Counted from the stretch's first letter, positions 1 through 8,432 are shown. The stretch is DNA of 64,000 nucleotides from Hyunsoonleella jejuensis (GCF_900111025.1 NZ_FOFN01000001.1:806001-870000), one strand, 5' to 3'. Numbers and translations: made by a program. The notes: generated by a model not told the origin, from the letters alone.

Positions 1-1070
1 GTAGCACAACCAAGGTTTACCAAACGTCCTTCTGCAAGTATAATAATGTCTTTGCCGTTAACGGTATATTTGTCAACCTGTGGCTTAATAGTGTTTTTGG
101 TATGGCCATGATTTTTGTTCAACCAAGCCATATCAATTTCATTATCAAAATGCCCAATGTTACACACAATAGCTTTGTCTTTTAAAGCTTCGAAATGTTT
201 TGCTTGAACGATGTCTTTGTTTCCTGTGGTTGTAATTACAATGTCGGCAACAGGCGCAACAGTTTCTAATTTTTTCACCTCAAAACCATCCATCGCAGCT
301 TGTAATGCGCAAATTGGGTCTATTTCGGTAACGGTAACAATACTTCCAGCGCCTCTAAAAGATGCAGCCGTACCTTTACCAACATCGCCATAACCACAAA
401 CTACTACGCGTTTTCCAGCCAACATTACGTCGGTTGCACGACGAATAGCATCTACAGCACTTTCTTTACAGCCGTATTTATTATCAAATTTAGATTTTGT
501 TACAGAATCGTTTACATTAATAGCAGGCATTGGTAATGTGCCTTTTTTTACACGCTCATATAACCTATGCACCCCGGTTGTAGTTTCTTCACTAAGCCCT
601 TTAACACCCGAAACTAATTCTGGGTATTTATCTAAAACCATATTAGTTAAATCACCGCCATCATCCAAAATCATGTTTAATGGCTGCCTGTCTTCTCCAA
701 AGAAAAGCGTTTGTTCTATACACCAATCAAATTCTTCCTCGGTCATGTCTTTCCACGCATATACAGCAGTTCCAGCAGCAGCAATAGCAGCAGCAGCTTG
801 GTCTTGTGTTGAGAATATATTACAAGAACTCCAAGTAACCTCTGCACCTAGTGCTTGTAAAGTTTCAATCAACACAGCCGTTTGAATCGTCATGTGCAAA
901 CATCCTGCAATTCTTGCACCTTTTAAAGGTTGTTCGTTTTTGTATTCTTCACGTAAACTCATCAACCCAGGCATTTCAGCTTCGGCTAACTCTATTTCTT
1001 TTCGTCCCCAATCTGCTAAAGAGATATCTTTTACTTTGTGGGCTACGTAAGGCAATGTTTTTGTACTCAT
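1..1070 (-). CDS. ahcY: Adenosylhomocysteinase, 3' end cut by window edge
   Basis: Hydrolyses S-adenosylhomocysteine to adenosine and homocysteine in the cytosol, closing the methyl cycle; NAD-dependent. The complement opens [20 protein letters not shown] and carries family motifs in order: a CLHMT segment, [12 protein letters not shown], a DDGGD segment, and the Rossmann loop GYGDVGKG near residue 223. The start codon is the ATG read leftwards from 1070. About 356 residues are present; relatives are about 435-440 residues, so the C-terminus lies outside the window. It stands alone and diverges from the phosphopantetheinyl transferase gene. The leader may be structured (see the 1123-1179 entry). 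Identity is very secure. Confidence 0.97.
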   Translation of the reverse strand, partial: MSTKTLPYVAHKVKDISLADWGRKEIELAEAEMPGLMSLREEYKNEQPLKGARIAGCLHMTIQTAVLIETLQALGAEVTWSSCNIFSTQDQAAAAIAAAGTAVYAWKDMTEEEFDWCIEQTLFFGEDRQPLNMILDDGGDLTNMVLDKYPELVSGVKGLSEETTTGVHRLYERVKKGTLPMPAINVNDSVTKSKFDNKYGCKESAVDAIRRATDVMLAGKRVVVCGYGDVGKGTAASFRGAGSIVTVTEIDPICALQAAMDGFEVKKLETVAPVADIVITTTGNKDIVQAKHFEALKDKAIVCNIGHFDNEIDMAWLNKNHGHTKNTIKPQVDKYTVNGKDIIILAEGRLVNLGCA

Positions 1071-1122
1071 AGTAACTTTTTTCTTTTGTTTAAAAACCTA
1101 AAGTTGATTGTGATTACTGCGT

Positions 1123-1179
1123 AATTTGGTTAAATTCGCCTACCAAATTGTTTCATCCGTCTTAGGCGGTGCAAAGATA
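1123..1179 (-). promoter_or_regulatory. ahcY promoter -7 element and possible leader pseudoknot
   Basis: Read on the minus strand, TATCTTTG (1179-1172) fits the Bacteroidota -7 consensus TAnnTTTG. Just downstream, CGCCTA (1168-1163) can pair with TAGGCG (1142-1137), and AATTTGG (1149-1143) with CCAAATT (1129-1123). The order makes an H-type pseudoknot with a 13-base first loop and a 7-base last loop. The leader to the ATG is about 100 bases. The expected transcription start lies close to 1167, so the first strand may be partly untranscribed. The -7 element is fairly sure; the pseudoknot is inference. Confidence 0.45.
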
Positions 1180-1202
1180 ACTATTAAGTTTTAGAATATT
1201 AA

Positions 1203-1829
1203 ATGCCGTTATATAAAACCATTACTCCAAATTCACAAACTACTGTTAAAATCTGGAAGATTACAGAAAGTTATGATGAACTAATGGCTATAGTGGATTT
1301 AAAACCCAACTCTTTAGAGCGTGTTTTAGGTATGAAGAGCGAACTGCACCAGCGCGGTTTTTTAAGTGTAAGATGGTTGTTAAGGGAGTTTGGGTACACT
1401 GATAAGGATTTGTTTTATGACGATTTTGGAAAACCCCATTTAAAAGATGGTAAACAAATTTCTATATCGCATTCCTTTAATTTTTCGGCGGTCATTATTA
1501 GTGATTTGATTGTAGGAATTGATATAGAAAAGCAGCGGGATAAAATTTCGATTATCGCTCATAAATTTGTGGATTATGAATTTGATTATTTAGACAAAAC
1601 TTCTGGTGATTACATTAAAAAATTAACCGTGATTTGGTGCGTAAAAGAATCGCTTTATAAATTATATTGCACAACAGGATTGAGTTTTAAAAACCATTGT
1701 TTGGTGGTTCCCTTTACTATTCAAGATGAGGCGACCATTGCTTGGATTGATTATAAGGATGCCAAAAGCCGATACTATGTGGAGTTTATAGAATTTGAAG
1801 GCTTTACTTGTGCCTACGCCATTGCCTGA
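1203..1829 (+). CDS. 4'-phosphopantetheinyl transferase superfamily protein
   Basis: Transfers the phosphopantetheine arm of CoA to a Ser of carrier proteins. The Sfp/AcpT superfamily signature is present: ISISHS (residues 86-91), the Mg-binding VGIDIE (104-109), and W-C-V-K-E-S-L-Y-K (145-153), where K148/E149 and K153 match the WxxKEAxxK box. The length of 208 residues suits the Sfp-like two-repeat type rather than short AcpS. Its stop overlaps the next ATG (TGATG), so it is translationally coupled to the GGGP synthase. The carrier protein served is not visible in this window. Confidence 0.88.
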   Translation: MPLYKTITPNSQTTVKIWKITESYDELMAIVDLKPNSLERVLGMKSELHQRGFLSVRWLLREFGYTDKDLFYDDFGKPHLKDGKQISISHSFNFSAVIISDLIVGIDIEKQRDKISIIAHKFVDYEFDYLDKTSGDYIKKLTVIWCVKESLYKLYCTTGLSFKNHCLVVPFTIQDEATIAWIDYKDAKSRYYVEFIEFEGFTCAYAIA

Positions 1830-2551
1830 TGTCTATTTATAAAAACATATTAGATGCTATTACTAGGGGTGAAAAACTATTCGCGGTTTTAATTGACCCT
1901 GATAAATTCCCGGTTAGTCGTTCAGAACAGTTTATTAAAAAAGTAAAAGCGTCTATTGCTACTCATATTTTTGTTGGTGGAAGTACTGTCTCGAGTGGTG
2001 CTACCGAAATCCTTGTTCAAGCCATTAAAAAACATACTCATTTACCAATAGTTTTATTTCCTGGTGATGTAACTCAAATTACAGATGCTGCTGATGCATT
2101 ATTGTTTTTATCGTTGCTTTCTGGGAGGAATCCAGAATATTTGATAGGGAAACATGTTGAAGCAGTCTCAAAATTAAGAAACACCAATTTAGAAGTTATC
2201 CCAACAGGTTATATTTTGATTGAAAGTGGTAAAGAAACAATGGTTTCGAGAGTCACCCATACAGAAGCAATTTCAAGAGATGATTTGCAAATAGTAGTTG
2301 ATACCGCCAAGGCAGGCGAGCTTTTGGGAATGCAACTAATGTATTTAGAAGGTGGTAGTGGAGCCAAAACACCAATAACAAAAAATGTTATTGAATCTGT
2401 TAAAAATGAATTGAATATTCCGCTAATTGTAGGTGGAGGCATCCGAAGCATGTCACAAATAGAAGACACATATAGTGCAGGAGCTGATATTATAGTAGTT
2501 GGCACTGCTTTTGAAGAAGATGACGAGTTGTTTGAGGAATTGAAAAAATAG
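1829..2551 (+). CDS. Geranylgeranylglyceryl/heptaprenylglyceryl phosphate synthase family (PcrB/GGGPS)
   Basis: A TIM-barrel prenyltransferase that joins a polyprenyl diphosphate to sn-glycerol-1-phosphate, the first ether-lipid bond in Archaea; Bacteroidota carry group II homologues. Visible motifs: FAVLIDPDKF near the N-terminus, HIFVGGST, LFPGDVTQI, IPTGYILIESG, MYLEGGSGAK, PLIVGGGIRS (phosphate-binding loops) and ADIIVVGTAFEE at the end. The ATG at 1829 overlaps the upstream stop and gives about 240 residues, the usual size; an in-frame ATG at 1808 lies inside the previous gene and is unlikely. The prenyl chain length and the fate of the product in this organism are unknown. Confidence 0.9.
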   Translation: MSIYKNILDAITRGEKLFAVLIDPDKFPVSRSEQFIKKVKASIATHIFVGGSTVSSGATEILVQAIKKHTHLPIVLFPGDVTQITDAADALLFLSLLSGRNPEYLIGKHVEAVSKLRNTNLEVIPTGYILIESGKETMVSRVTHTEAISRDDLQIVVDTAKAGELLGMQLMYLEGGSGAKTPITKNVIESVKNELNIPLIVGGGIRSMSQIEDTYSAGADIIVVGTAFEEDDELFEELKK

Positions 2552-2558
2552 CTTGTAT

Positions 2559-2622
2559 GGTCGCTGAGGTTCTCAAAGCGATAAGAATTTAAAGCAACGT
2601 GACTTCGAGAGCCTTAGTCACC
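2559..2622. repeat. REP-like imperfect palindrome
   Basis: The left arm GGTCGCTGAGGTTCTC (2559-2574) and right arm GAGAGCCTTAGTCACC (2607-2622) are imperfectly complementary (12 of 16). They enclose a GTGACTTCGAG segment recalling interspersed flavobacterial repeats. A second small imperfect hairpin, TTCCCACCTTCGTGAGAA, follows at about 2639-2656. The element may end GGGPS transcription or be a degenerate mobile repeat; there is no clear U-tract. Confidence 0.5.
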
Positions 2623-2673
2623 AAAAACTATATAAAGATTCCCACCTTCGTGAGAATAACAAAAAGATAAACC

Positions 2674-2934
2674 ATGAGAATATCCGTAGAACTAACATTA
2701 ACACCATTACAAGACGATTTTGAGCCAGCAATTATCCATTTTATTAAGAAGTTAAGAGCTTCAAATTTAAAAGTGTTAGAAAACCCTTTAAGCACTCAAG
2801 TTTACGGAGATTATGACGAAGTAATGCAGGTTTTAAACTCTGAAATAAAAGAAGCTTTCGAACTTATTGAAAAGGGATTGCTCTACATGAAAATTGTAAA
2901 ATCAGACAGACATGACTATGAGCCCCATTTTTGA
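2674..2934 (+). CDS. Thiamine-binding protein, MTH1187/YkoF-like (DUF77)
   Basis: A small 86-residue ferredoxin-like-fold protein. The opening RISVELTLTPLQDDF and the alternating strand/helix pattern match the MTH1187/DUF77 family, in which several members bind thiamine. There is no signal peptide, so it is cytosolic. Its 3' end overlaps the start of the PnuC-like permease by about 23 bases, so the two are almost certainly cotranscribed. The permease and the TPP riboswitch 3 kb downstream support a thiamine role. No riboswitch is visible directly upstream of this gene. The family call is good; the ligand is inferred. Confidence 0.78.
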   Translation: MRISVELTLTPLQDDFEPAIIHFIKKLRASNLKVLENPLSTQVYGDYDEVMQVLNSEIKEAFELIEKGLLYMKIVKSDRHDYEPHF

Positions 2935-3550
2935 TTTTTTTCTTGAGCCTTATAGAAATAGGGAAACATTTTTAATAATTTTAGAAGCCATAGCTTTTGT
3001 GTTTGGCATCGCAAGTGTAATTTATGCGAAGCGAGAAAATATTCTAGTCTATCCCACGGGTTTGGTAGCTACAATTATTACAGTTTACATCTTTTTACAA
3101 GATGAATTGATGGGAGATATGATGATGAATTTCTATTATTCTATAATGAGTATTTATGGATGGTGGAATTGGTCTAGAAAAAAAGAAGATAAATATGTGT
3201 TGCCGATTTCTAGAACGACTTCAAAAGAAAAAATTATTGGTTTCGGCATGTTTTTACTAACGATGTTAGTTACATATTTTGTATATAAAGGTTATGGAAC
3301 CGAAATAACATCATCAAACTATATTGACATTTTTACATCGGGTGTATTTTTTACAGCAATGTGGTTTATGGCTAACAAAAAATTAGAAAATTGGACACTC
3401 TGGATTTTCGCTGATATCATCACAGTGCCATTATATGCATACCGAGGTTGGGGTATGTTGTCGCTACAATATTTAATCTTTACTATATTAGCCATCCAAG
3501 GCTACATCACATGGAAGAAAAGTATAAACAGCAACCTGCAAGCTGCGTAA
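2912..3550 (+). CDS. pnuT: PnuC-family permease, probable thiamine transporter PnuT
   Basis: An inner-membrane facilitator of the PnuC (SWEET-fold-like) family, which moves vitamin precursors that are trapped by phosphorylation inside the cell. The 212 residues hold about seven hydrophobic segments, the family motif region WWNWSRKKED after residue 80, and the C-terminal ending YAYRGWGMLSLQYLIFTILA. The start may be the ATG at 2912 or the one at 2918. Neighbours decide the substrate: a thiamine-binding protein overlaps it upstream, a P-loop kinase overlaps it downstream by 40 bases, and a TPP riboswitch lies further on. Nicotinamide riboside is the main alternative, because the kinase resembles the NadR kinase domain. 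Confidence 0.82.
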   Translation: MTMSPIFDFFLEPYRNRETFLIILEAIAFVFGIASVIYAKRENILVYPTGLVATIITVYIFLQDELMGDMMMNFYYSIMSIYGWWNWSRKKEDKYVLPISRTTSKEKIIGFGMFLLTMLVTYFVYKGYGTEITSSNYIDIFTSGVFFTAMWFMANKKLENWTLWIFADIITVPLYAYRGWGMLSLQYLIFTILAIQGYITWKKSINSNLQAA

Positions 3551-4074
3551 AGGTAGTATTGTTTGGTCCTGAATCTACAGGAAAAACAACCTTATCACGT
3601 CAATTAGCACGATATTACAATTCGGTTTGGGTACCAGAATACGCCCGGGAGTATCTGCAAAATAAATGGAATAACGAACGTAAAACCTGCGAGCCTCATG
3701 ATTTATTACCAATTGCCGAAGGACAAATGAAACTAGAAAATGAGTTGGCACAAAAAACAGATAGTGTATTAATTTGTGATACCGATTTACTGGAAACCAA
3801 AGTATATTCTGAAGCATATTACATTGGAACGTGCGACCCAATCCTTGAAAAACACGCCTTACAGAATACTTACGATTTGTATTTTTTAACCTATATTGAC
3901 ACGCCTTGGGAAGCTGATGATTTGCGTGATAAACCAAATGCCAGAGAAGAAATGTTTGAGGCATTTAAAAATGAATTAATAAAACAAAACAGGCCATTTG
4001 TTCTGCTTAAAGGCAATAAAAAAGAACGATTGGAAACAGCTGTAAAGCATATAGACAAACTATTAAAGACTTAA
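3511..4074 (+). CDS. NadR-like P-loop kinase (AAA_28 type)
   Basis: Cytosolic ATP-dependent kinase of 187 residues. The Walker A motif GPESTGKTT (19-27) is followed by a VPEYAREYL segment, both typical of the ribosylnicotinamide kinase domain of NadR; ICDTDLLETKVYSE gives the Walker B region. No nucleotidyltransferase or HTH domain is present, so it equals only the NadR C-terminal module. The chosen ATG at 3511 overlaps the end of the permease gene; longer readings start inside the permease. By context it probably phosphorylates the imported vitamin. Whether that is thiamine or nicotinamide riboside cannot be told from sequence alone. Confidence 0.8.
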   Translation: MEEKYKQQPASCVKVVLFGPESTGKTTLSRQLARYYNSVWVPEYAREYLQNKWNNERKTCEPHDLLPIAEGQMKLENELAQKTDSVLICDTDLLETKVYSEAYYIGTCDPILEKHALQNTYDLYFLTYIDTPWEADDLRDKPNAREEMFEAFKNELIKQNRPFVLLKGNKKERLETAVKHIDKLLKT

Positions 4075-4077
4075 ATA

Positions 4078-5628
4078 ATGTTTACTGAAAAAGACATCGA
4101 GCAAATTCATAGAAAGGGAATAACTTTAGATCAAGTAAATGCTCAAATAGACCGTTTAAAAAATGGGATGACTCATTCCCGATTGTTAGCAGCAGCAACA
4201 GTTGGTAGGGGCATTCATAGATTTGATGAAAGTGAGATTGATGGACTTATAAAACTATATGATGAAAAAAAGGAAGAGTATGACCTTCTAAAATTTGTGC
4301 CAGCATCGGGAGCAGCAACCAGAATGTTTAAATTTCTTTTCCAATTTTTAAAGCGGTTCAGTATTACAAAGGATAACATAAAGAAATATGTTGAAAAGTA
4401 CGGTGATGAATTGATAGAAGTATTCGTTACAAATCTTTCTAATTTTCCTTTTTATGAGGAAGTTATGGATAAAGTAAAAACGCAAGTCCCAAATTTTAAC
4501 AGCTTAACAGAAGAAGAACAATATGTGCAGTTTATAAAAACAATGCTAGACGAAAATGAACTAAACTACAGCTTTTTCCCAAAAGGCTTGTTGCCTTTTC
4601 ATAAATATGGAGATGGCTATATTACTGCATTTGAGGAACACTTATACGAATCTACACTTTACGCCTCTTCAAAAGGAAATGCTAATTTGCACTTTACGGT
4701 TTCAGAAAAGCACCAAGATTATTTTTTAGAGCTGTTAAAAGAAATAAAACTACGATTAGAAAAAACAACTAATGTTGCCTTTAATGTGTCTTTCTCTTTT
4801 CAAAAAGAGGCGACAGAGACTATAGCTTTAACTAAAGACGATAAAGTTTTTAGGAATGAAGATGAATCTATATTATTTAGACCTGGAGGCCATGGTGCCC
4901 TACTAGAAAATTTAAATGATTTAGAAAGTGATATCATTTTCATAAAAAATATCGATAACATTACTGTAAAAGATAGAAATGAGGAAGACTCAAAGTACAA
5001 GAAATTACTGGCAGGTGTTTTGTTAAAAATACAAAACCAAGTGTTTGATTATTTACACGAGTTGGATAAAGGCAATATTGATGATGCAGATATTACCGCT
5101 ATGGCTTATTTTTTAAGAAAGCAATTAGGTGTTTATATCCATCCTGATTTTAGCGACTTTAGTTTTGAAGGAAAAATAAATTATTTGAGATATAAATTTG
5201 ATCGTCCAATTAGAGTTTGCGGTATGGTGAAAAATGAAGGCGAACCTGGTGGTGGCCCATTTTGGGTAAAAGATAAAAATGATGAGATTTCACTGCAAAT
5301 TGTAGAGTTTGCACAAATAGATTTTAGTAAAAAACAACAACAATCTATCGTATATAAGGCGTCTCACTTTAATCCAACTGATTTGGTATGCGGTGTTAAA
5401 AACTATAAAGGAGAGAAATTTAATTTATTGGAATATGTTGATCCCGAGGCCGCTTTTATCACTATGAAAACCCAGAATGGTGTTGATATACACGCATTAG
5501 AGCTTCCTGGATTATGGAATGGTAGTATGGCACATTGGAATTCTATTTTTGTTGAAGTTCCTTTATCAACATTCAATCCTGTTAAAACAGTAAACGATTT
5601 ATTAAAACCTGCCCATCAAAGTTCGTAA
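4078..5628 (+). CDS. DUF4301 family protein, possible sugar nucleotidyltransferase fold
   Basis: A 516-residue cytosolic protein, widespread in Bacteroidota and without an assigned function. I see motifs resembling nucleotidyltransferases: PASGAATRM (residues 75-83) recalls the LAGGxGTRM nucleotide loop, FPKGLLPFHKY (167-177) recalls the PK-L-P substrate motif, and FRPGGHGALLENLNDL (about 265-280) recalls the GGHG segment of UDP-sugar pyrophosphorylases. GEPGGGPFWV lies further on. It starts three bases after the kinase gene and its stop overlaps the arfB start, so it belongs to the same operon. The fold assignment is inference. Confidence 0.8.
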   Translation: MFTEKDIEQIHRKGITLDQVNAQIDRLKNGMTHSRLLAAATVGRGIHRFDESEIDGLIKLYDEKKEEYDLLKFVPASGAATRMFKFLFQFLKRFSITKDNIKKYVEKYGDELIEVFVTNLSNFPFYEEVMDKVKTQVPNFNSLTEEEQYVQFIKTMLDENELNYSFFPKGLLPFHKYGDGYITAFEEHLYESTLYASSKGNANLHFTVSEKHQDYFLELLKEIKLRLEKTTNVAFNVSFSFQKEATETIALTKDDKVFRNEDESILFRPGGHGALLENLNDLESDIIFIKNIDNITVKDRNEEDSKYKKLLAGVLLKIQNQVFDYLHELDKGNIDDADITAMAYFLRKQLGVYIHPDFSDFSFEGKINYLRYKFDRPIRVCGMVKNEGEPGGGPFWVKDKNDEISLQIVEFAQIDFSKKQQQSIVYKASHFNPTDLVCGVKNYKGEKFNLLEYVDPEAAFITMKTQNGVDIHALELPGLWNGSMAHWNSIFVEVPLSTFNPVKTVNDLLKPAHQSS

Positions 5629-6035
5629 TGTTTGATGAAGAAGCATTATTAAAAGAGTTGAGTTTTAAGGCTGTAAAAAGTTCTGGTAGCGGTGGTCAGC
5701 ATGTTAATAAGGTGGCTTCAAAAATTGAATTATATTTTAATCTGAATATATCTGAAGTATTTAACGATGCACAAAAGAGCAATATTCAAGAAAAACTCAA
5801 AAATAGATTAACGAAAGATGGCGTTTTAATTTTACAATGCGACGAATCTAGAAGCCAGCATAAAAATAAAGAGATAGTAATAAAGCGATTTTTAAAGCTG
5901 CTAAAAAATACTTTAGTAGAAGAAAAAAAACGCGTACCAACTAAAATTCCTAGAGCTGTCGTACGCAAGCGACTAAAAAATAAGAAATACCGATCTGAAA
6001 AAAAGGCAAATAGAAAAAAGCCTGATATAGATTAA
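5628..6035 (+). CDS. arfB: Alternative ribosome-rescue factor ArfB / peptidyl-tRNA hydrolase
   Basis: Releases nascent chains from ribosomes stalled on truncated mRNA by entering the empty A site with a catalytic GGQ loop. The protein has 135 residues; GSGGQHVNKVASKIEL holds GGQ at residues 22-24, as in YaeJ/ArfB. The C-terminal third is very basic (RKRLKNKKYRSEKKANRKK), the tail that probes the mRNA channel. There is no codon-recognition domain, so it is not RF1 or RF2. Its ATG overlaps the DUF4301 stop (TAATG). Confidence 0.92.
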   Translation: MFDEEALLKELSFKAVKSSGSGGQHVNKVASKIELYFNLNISEVFNDAQKSNIQEKLKNRLTKDGVLILQCDESRSQHKNKEIVIKRFLKLLKNTLVEEKKRVPTKIPRAVVRKRLKNKKYRSEKKANRKKPDID

Positions 6036-6077
6036 AAAAAATAACCTATTTCATAGCGCTAATTACAAATTCGTTCT

Positions 6078-6085
6078 TAAATTTG
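6078..6085 (+). promoter_or_regulatory. -7 promoter element upstream of the TPP riboswitch
   Basis: TAAATTTG matches TAnnTTTG. It lies about ten bases before the first riboswitch helix, where the transcription start would be expected. No clear -33 TTTG is present at the usual spacing. Confidence 0.45.
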
Positions 6086-6095
6086 CAGCGTTCTC

Positions 6096-6170
6096 AAAAA
6101 GGGGTGCCTATAAGTGGCTGAGATCATACCCATTGAACCTAGAACAGGTAATGCTGTTTAGGAAATCGAA
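6096..6170 (+). promoter_or_regulatory. TPP riboswitch (THI element)
   Basis: The classical conserved blocks appear in order: GGGGTGCC (6101-6108), GGCTGAGATCATACCC (6117-6132), GAACCTAGAACAGGTAATGC (6135-6154), then TTAGGAA closing the outer helix. These are the CUGAGA, ACCC, GAACCU and GGUAAUGC landmarks of the thiamine pyrophosphate aptamer. The aptamer lies about 125 bases upstream of the TonB-dependent receptor. No strong terminator with a U-tract follows, so the switch more likely acts on translation or on an element not resolved here. Confidence 0.95.
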
Positions 6171-6296
6171 TTTATAATGTGATTGCGAGAAGTTTGAAAA
6201 ACAAATTGGCAAACTCTTAATAAATTCAAAAAATTAATTTATTAACATTAAAGAATAATTACCTCTTTTTATTCGATTATTATTTATGTAATCGAC

Positions 6297-8432
6297 ATGA
6301 AAAATTTATTTCTTTTATTGGCACTTTTTGTGCTATCGGTCTGCGCCAATGCGCAAAACAATCAAAAACAACAAGATTCAACTAAAACAGAAAAATTAGA
6401 CGAGGTTTTAGTTAGCGCAGTTCGTGTAAGTGCAGATGCGCCAATTACACACTCTAACGTTTCAAAAGAAGAATTGGCAAAGCGCAACTTAGGGCAGGAC
6501 ATTCCAATTTTACTCAATTATTTGCCATCGGTAGTTACTACTAGTGATGCTGGAGCAGGAATTGGCTACACTGGTATTCGTGTTCGTGGTACCGATGCAA
6601 CAAGAGTTAATGTTACCATTAACGGAATCCCTTACAACGATCCCGAAAGTCAAGGGACATTTTGGGTAAACTTGGGTGATTTTGCATCATCAACAGAGAG
6701 TTTACAGTTGCAGCGAGGTGTAGGTACATCAACCAATGGTTCTGGAGCATTTGGAGCAAGTTTAAACTTATTGACTGATGCGTTTTCTAAAGAAGCCTCA
6801 GCAGAAATAGCCAATAGTTTTGGTAGTTTCAATACTAGAAAACACACAGTTAAGGTAAGTACAGGGTTGCTTAACGATCATTTTGAAGTGTCTGGACGAT
6901 TTTCAAAAATAGATTCTGATGGTTATGTAGACAGAGCTTTTACAGATTTAAAATCGTATTTTCTTCAAGGTATTTATAAAGATGATAATACATTAATTAA
7001 AGCGTTGACTTTCGGAAATATAGAACGCACCTATCAATCGTGGTTTGGTTTAACCGCTGAACAGTTGCGAGAAAATCGTCGTCAAAACCCATACACTTAT
7101 GAAAATGAAACCGACAACTATTGGCAAGACCACTATCAGTTGCATTGGAATCAGCGTTTTGATAATAATTGGTCTACAAACTTAGGTTTGAATTATACCA
7201 AAGGGCGTGGTTATTTTGAGCAATATAAACCAGACGAATCTGCTGAGGATTTTGCCAATTTAATAGAAGATGATTCCGATGTTATAGTTCGTAGATGGTT
7301 AGATAACAATTTTTATGTATTGAATGCCAATGTAACTTATAAAAACAATAGTTTAGAAATTATTTCTGGAGTGTCTATGAGCTCATATACTGGAGACCAT
7401 TTTGGGGAAGTAATTTGGGGAAGTAATTTAGCGCCTAACACTCAAATAAGAGACAGGTATTACGATGGTGATGCCACTAAAAATGATTTTAGCGTGTTTT
7501 CTAAAGCTACCTTTAGATTTGCTGAAAAATTTACTGGATTTATTGATTTGCAAGGGCGTTTTGTAAGTTATAAAACCAACGGAACAAGCTCCGATGTTGT
7601 GCCCTTTGTTACAGATGCAAATTTCAACTTCTTTAACCCAAAAGTTGGATTAACCTATCGCCATTGCGATTTTAATAGTTTTTATGCGTCTTTTGCGGTA
7701 GCTAACAGAGAACCAAATCGTGATGATTTTCAAGGTGGTGTAACTGAACACGAAACGTTGAACGATATCGAATTAGGGTGGCGCTATACCAGTAAAAAAG
7801 CGAGTATTAATACCAATTTGTATTATATGTTTTATAAAAATCAATTGGTGCTAACTGGTGAGTTAGACGATGTTGGCAGTCCGCTTAGAGCATCATCGGG
7901 AAAAAGCTATAGGCTTGGTCTAGAAGTGGATGCTAACATTCAATTCTCTAAATTTTTAAGTACTTCAACAAATGTTGCCTTAAGTAGTAATAAAAATCAA
8001 AATTTTACGACGTCCCTTAATGGTGAATTGGTAAATCTTGGCGATACAAATATTTCGTTTTCACCAGAAGTGGTTGTTGGAAATGCCATAAACGTTTTTC
8101 CTGTTGAACGCCTACAGGTATCACTGTTAAACAAGTACGTTGGGGAACAATTTATGGGCAATACCGATAACCCTGAATCTATCCTAGAAAGTTATTTTGT
8201 AAATGATTTTAACGTGAATTATGAGATTATACCAAACAAACTGTTTAAATCTATTGTGTTGTCTGGTTTAATAAATAATATTTTTAATGTGGAGTATGTA
8301 TCCAACGGCTATTTTGGTTCGTTTGATTTTGATGATAACACGAGCCCAACGGGAACTACTACAGGTTTTTTTGCTGGGTATTATCCGCAGGCCACAACTA
8401 ACTTTTTGTTAGGGGCAACTTTAAAATTTTAA
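6297..8432 (+). CDS. TonB-dependent outer-membrane receptor, probable thiamine uptake
   Basis: A 22-strand-type outer-membrane receptor energised through TonB. The 711 residues begin with a signal peptide (MKNLFLLLALFVLSVCANAQ), a TonB-box-like stretch (LDEVLVSAVRVS), then a plug domain with RVRGTDATRVNVTINGIPYN and LQLQRGVGTSTNGSGAFG, followed by a long barrel ending in an aromatic residue (GATLKF). There is no N-terminal CarboxypepD_reg domain. The TPP riboswitch in its leader indicates thiamine, or a thiamine derivative, as substrate, since such receptors are known members of Bacteroidota thiamine regulons. The family is certain; the substrate comes from regulation. Confidence 0.93.
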   Translation: MKNLFLLLALFVLSVCANAQNNQKQQDSTKTEKLDEVLVSAVRVSADAPITHSNVSKEELAKRNLGQDIPILLNYLPSVVTTSDAGAGIGYTGIRVRGTDATRVNVTINGIPYNDPESQGTFWVNLGDFASSTESLQLQRGVGTSTNGSGAFGASLNLLTDAFSKEASAEIANSFGSFNTRKHTVKVSTGLLNDHFEVSGRFSKIDSDGYVDRAFTDLKSYFLQGIYKDDNTLIKALTFGNIERTYQSWFGLTAEQLRENRRQNPYTYENETDNYWQDHYQLHWNQRFDNNWSTNLGLNYTKGRGYFEQYKPDESAEDFANLIEDDSDVIVRRWLDNNFYVLNANVTYKNNSLEIISGVSMSSYTGDHFGEVIWGSNLAPNTQIRDRYYDGDATKNDFSVFSKATFRFAEKFTGFIDLQGRFVSYKTNGTSSDVVPFVTDANFNFFNPKVGLTYRHCDFNSFYASFAVANREPNRDDFQGGVTEHETLNDIELGWRYTSKKASINTNLYYMFYKNQLVLTGELDDVGSPLRASSGKSYRLGLEVDANIQFSKFLSTSTNVALSSNKNQNFTTSLNGELVNLGDTNISFSPEVVVGNAINVFPVERLQVSLLNKYVGEQFMGNTDNPESILESYFVNDFNVNYEIIPNKLFKSIVLSGLINNIFNVEYVSNGYFGSFDFDDNTSPTGTTTGFFAGYYPQATTNFLLGATLKF

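Noticed and set aside
2552-2673. TPP riboswitch before the thiamine-binding protein gene
   Set aside because: None of the CTGAGA, ACCC or GGTAATGC blocks is present; the gap holds REP-like hairpins.
3575-3964. A 129-codon frame antisense to the NadR-like kinase
   Set aside because: The sense strand carries a clear Walker A protein; the antisense translation shows no domain.
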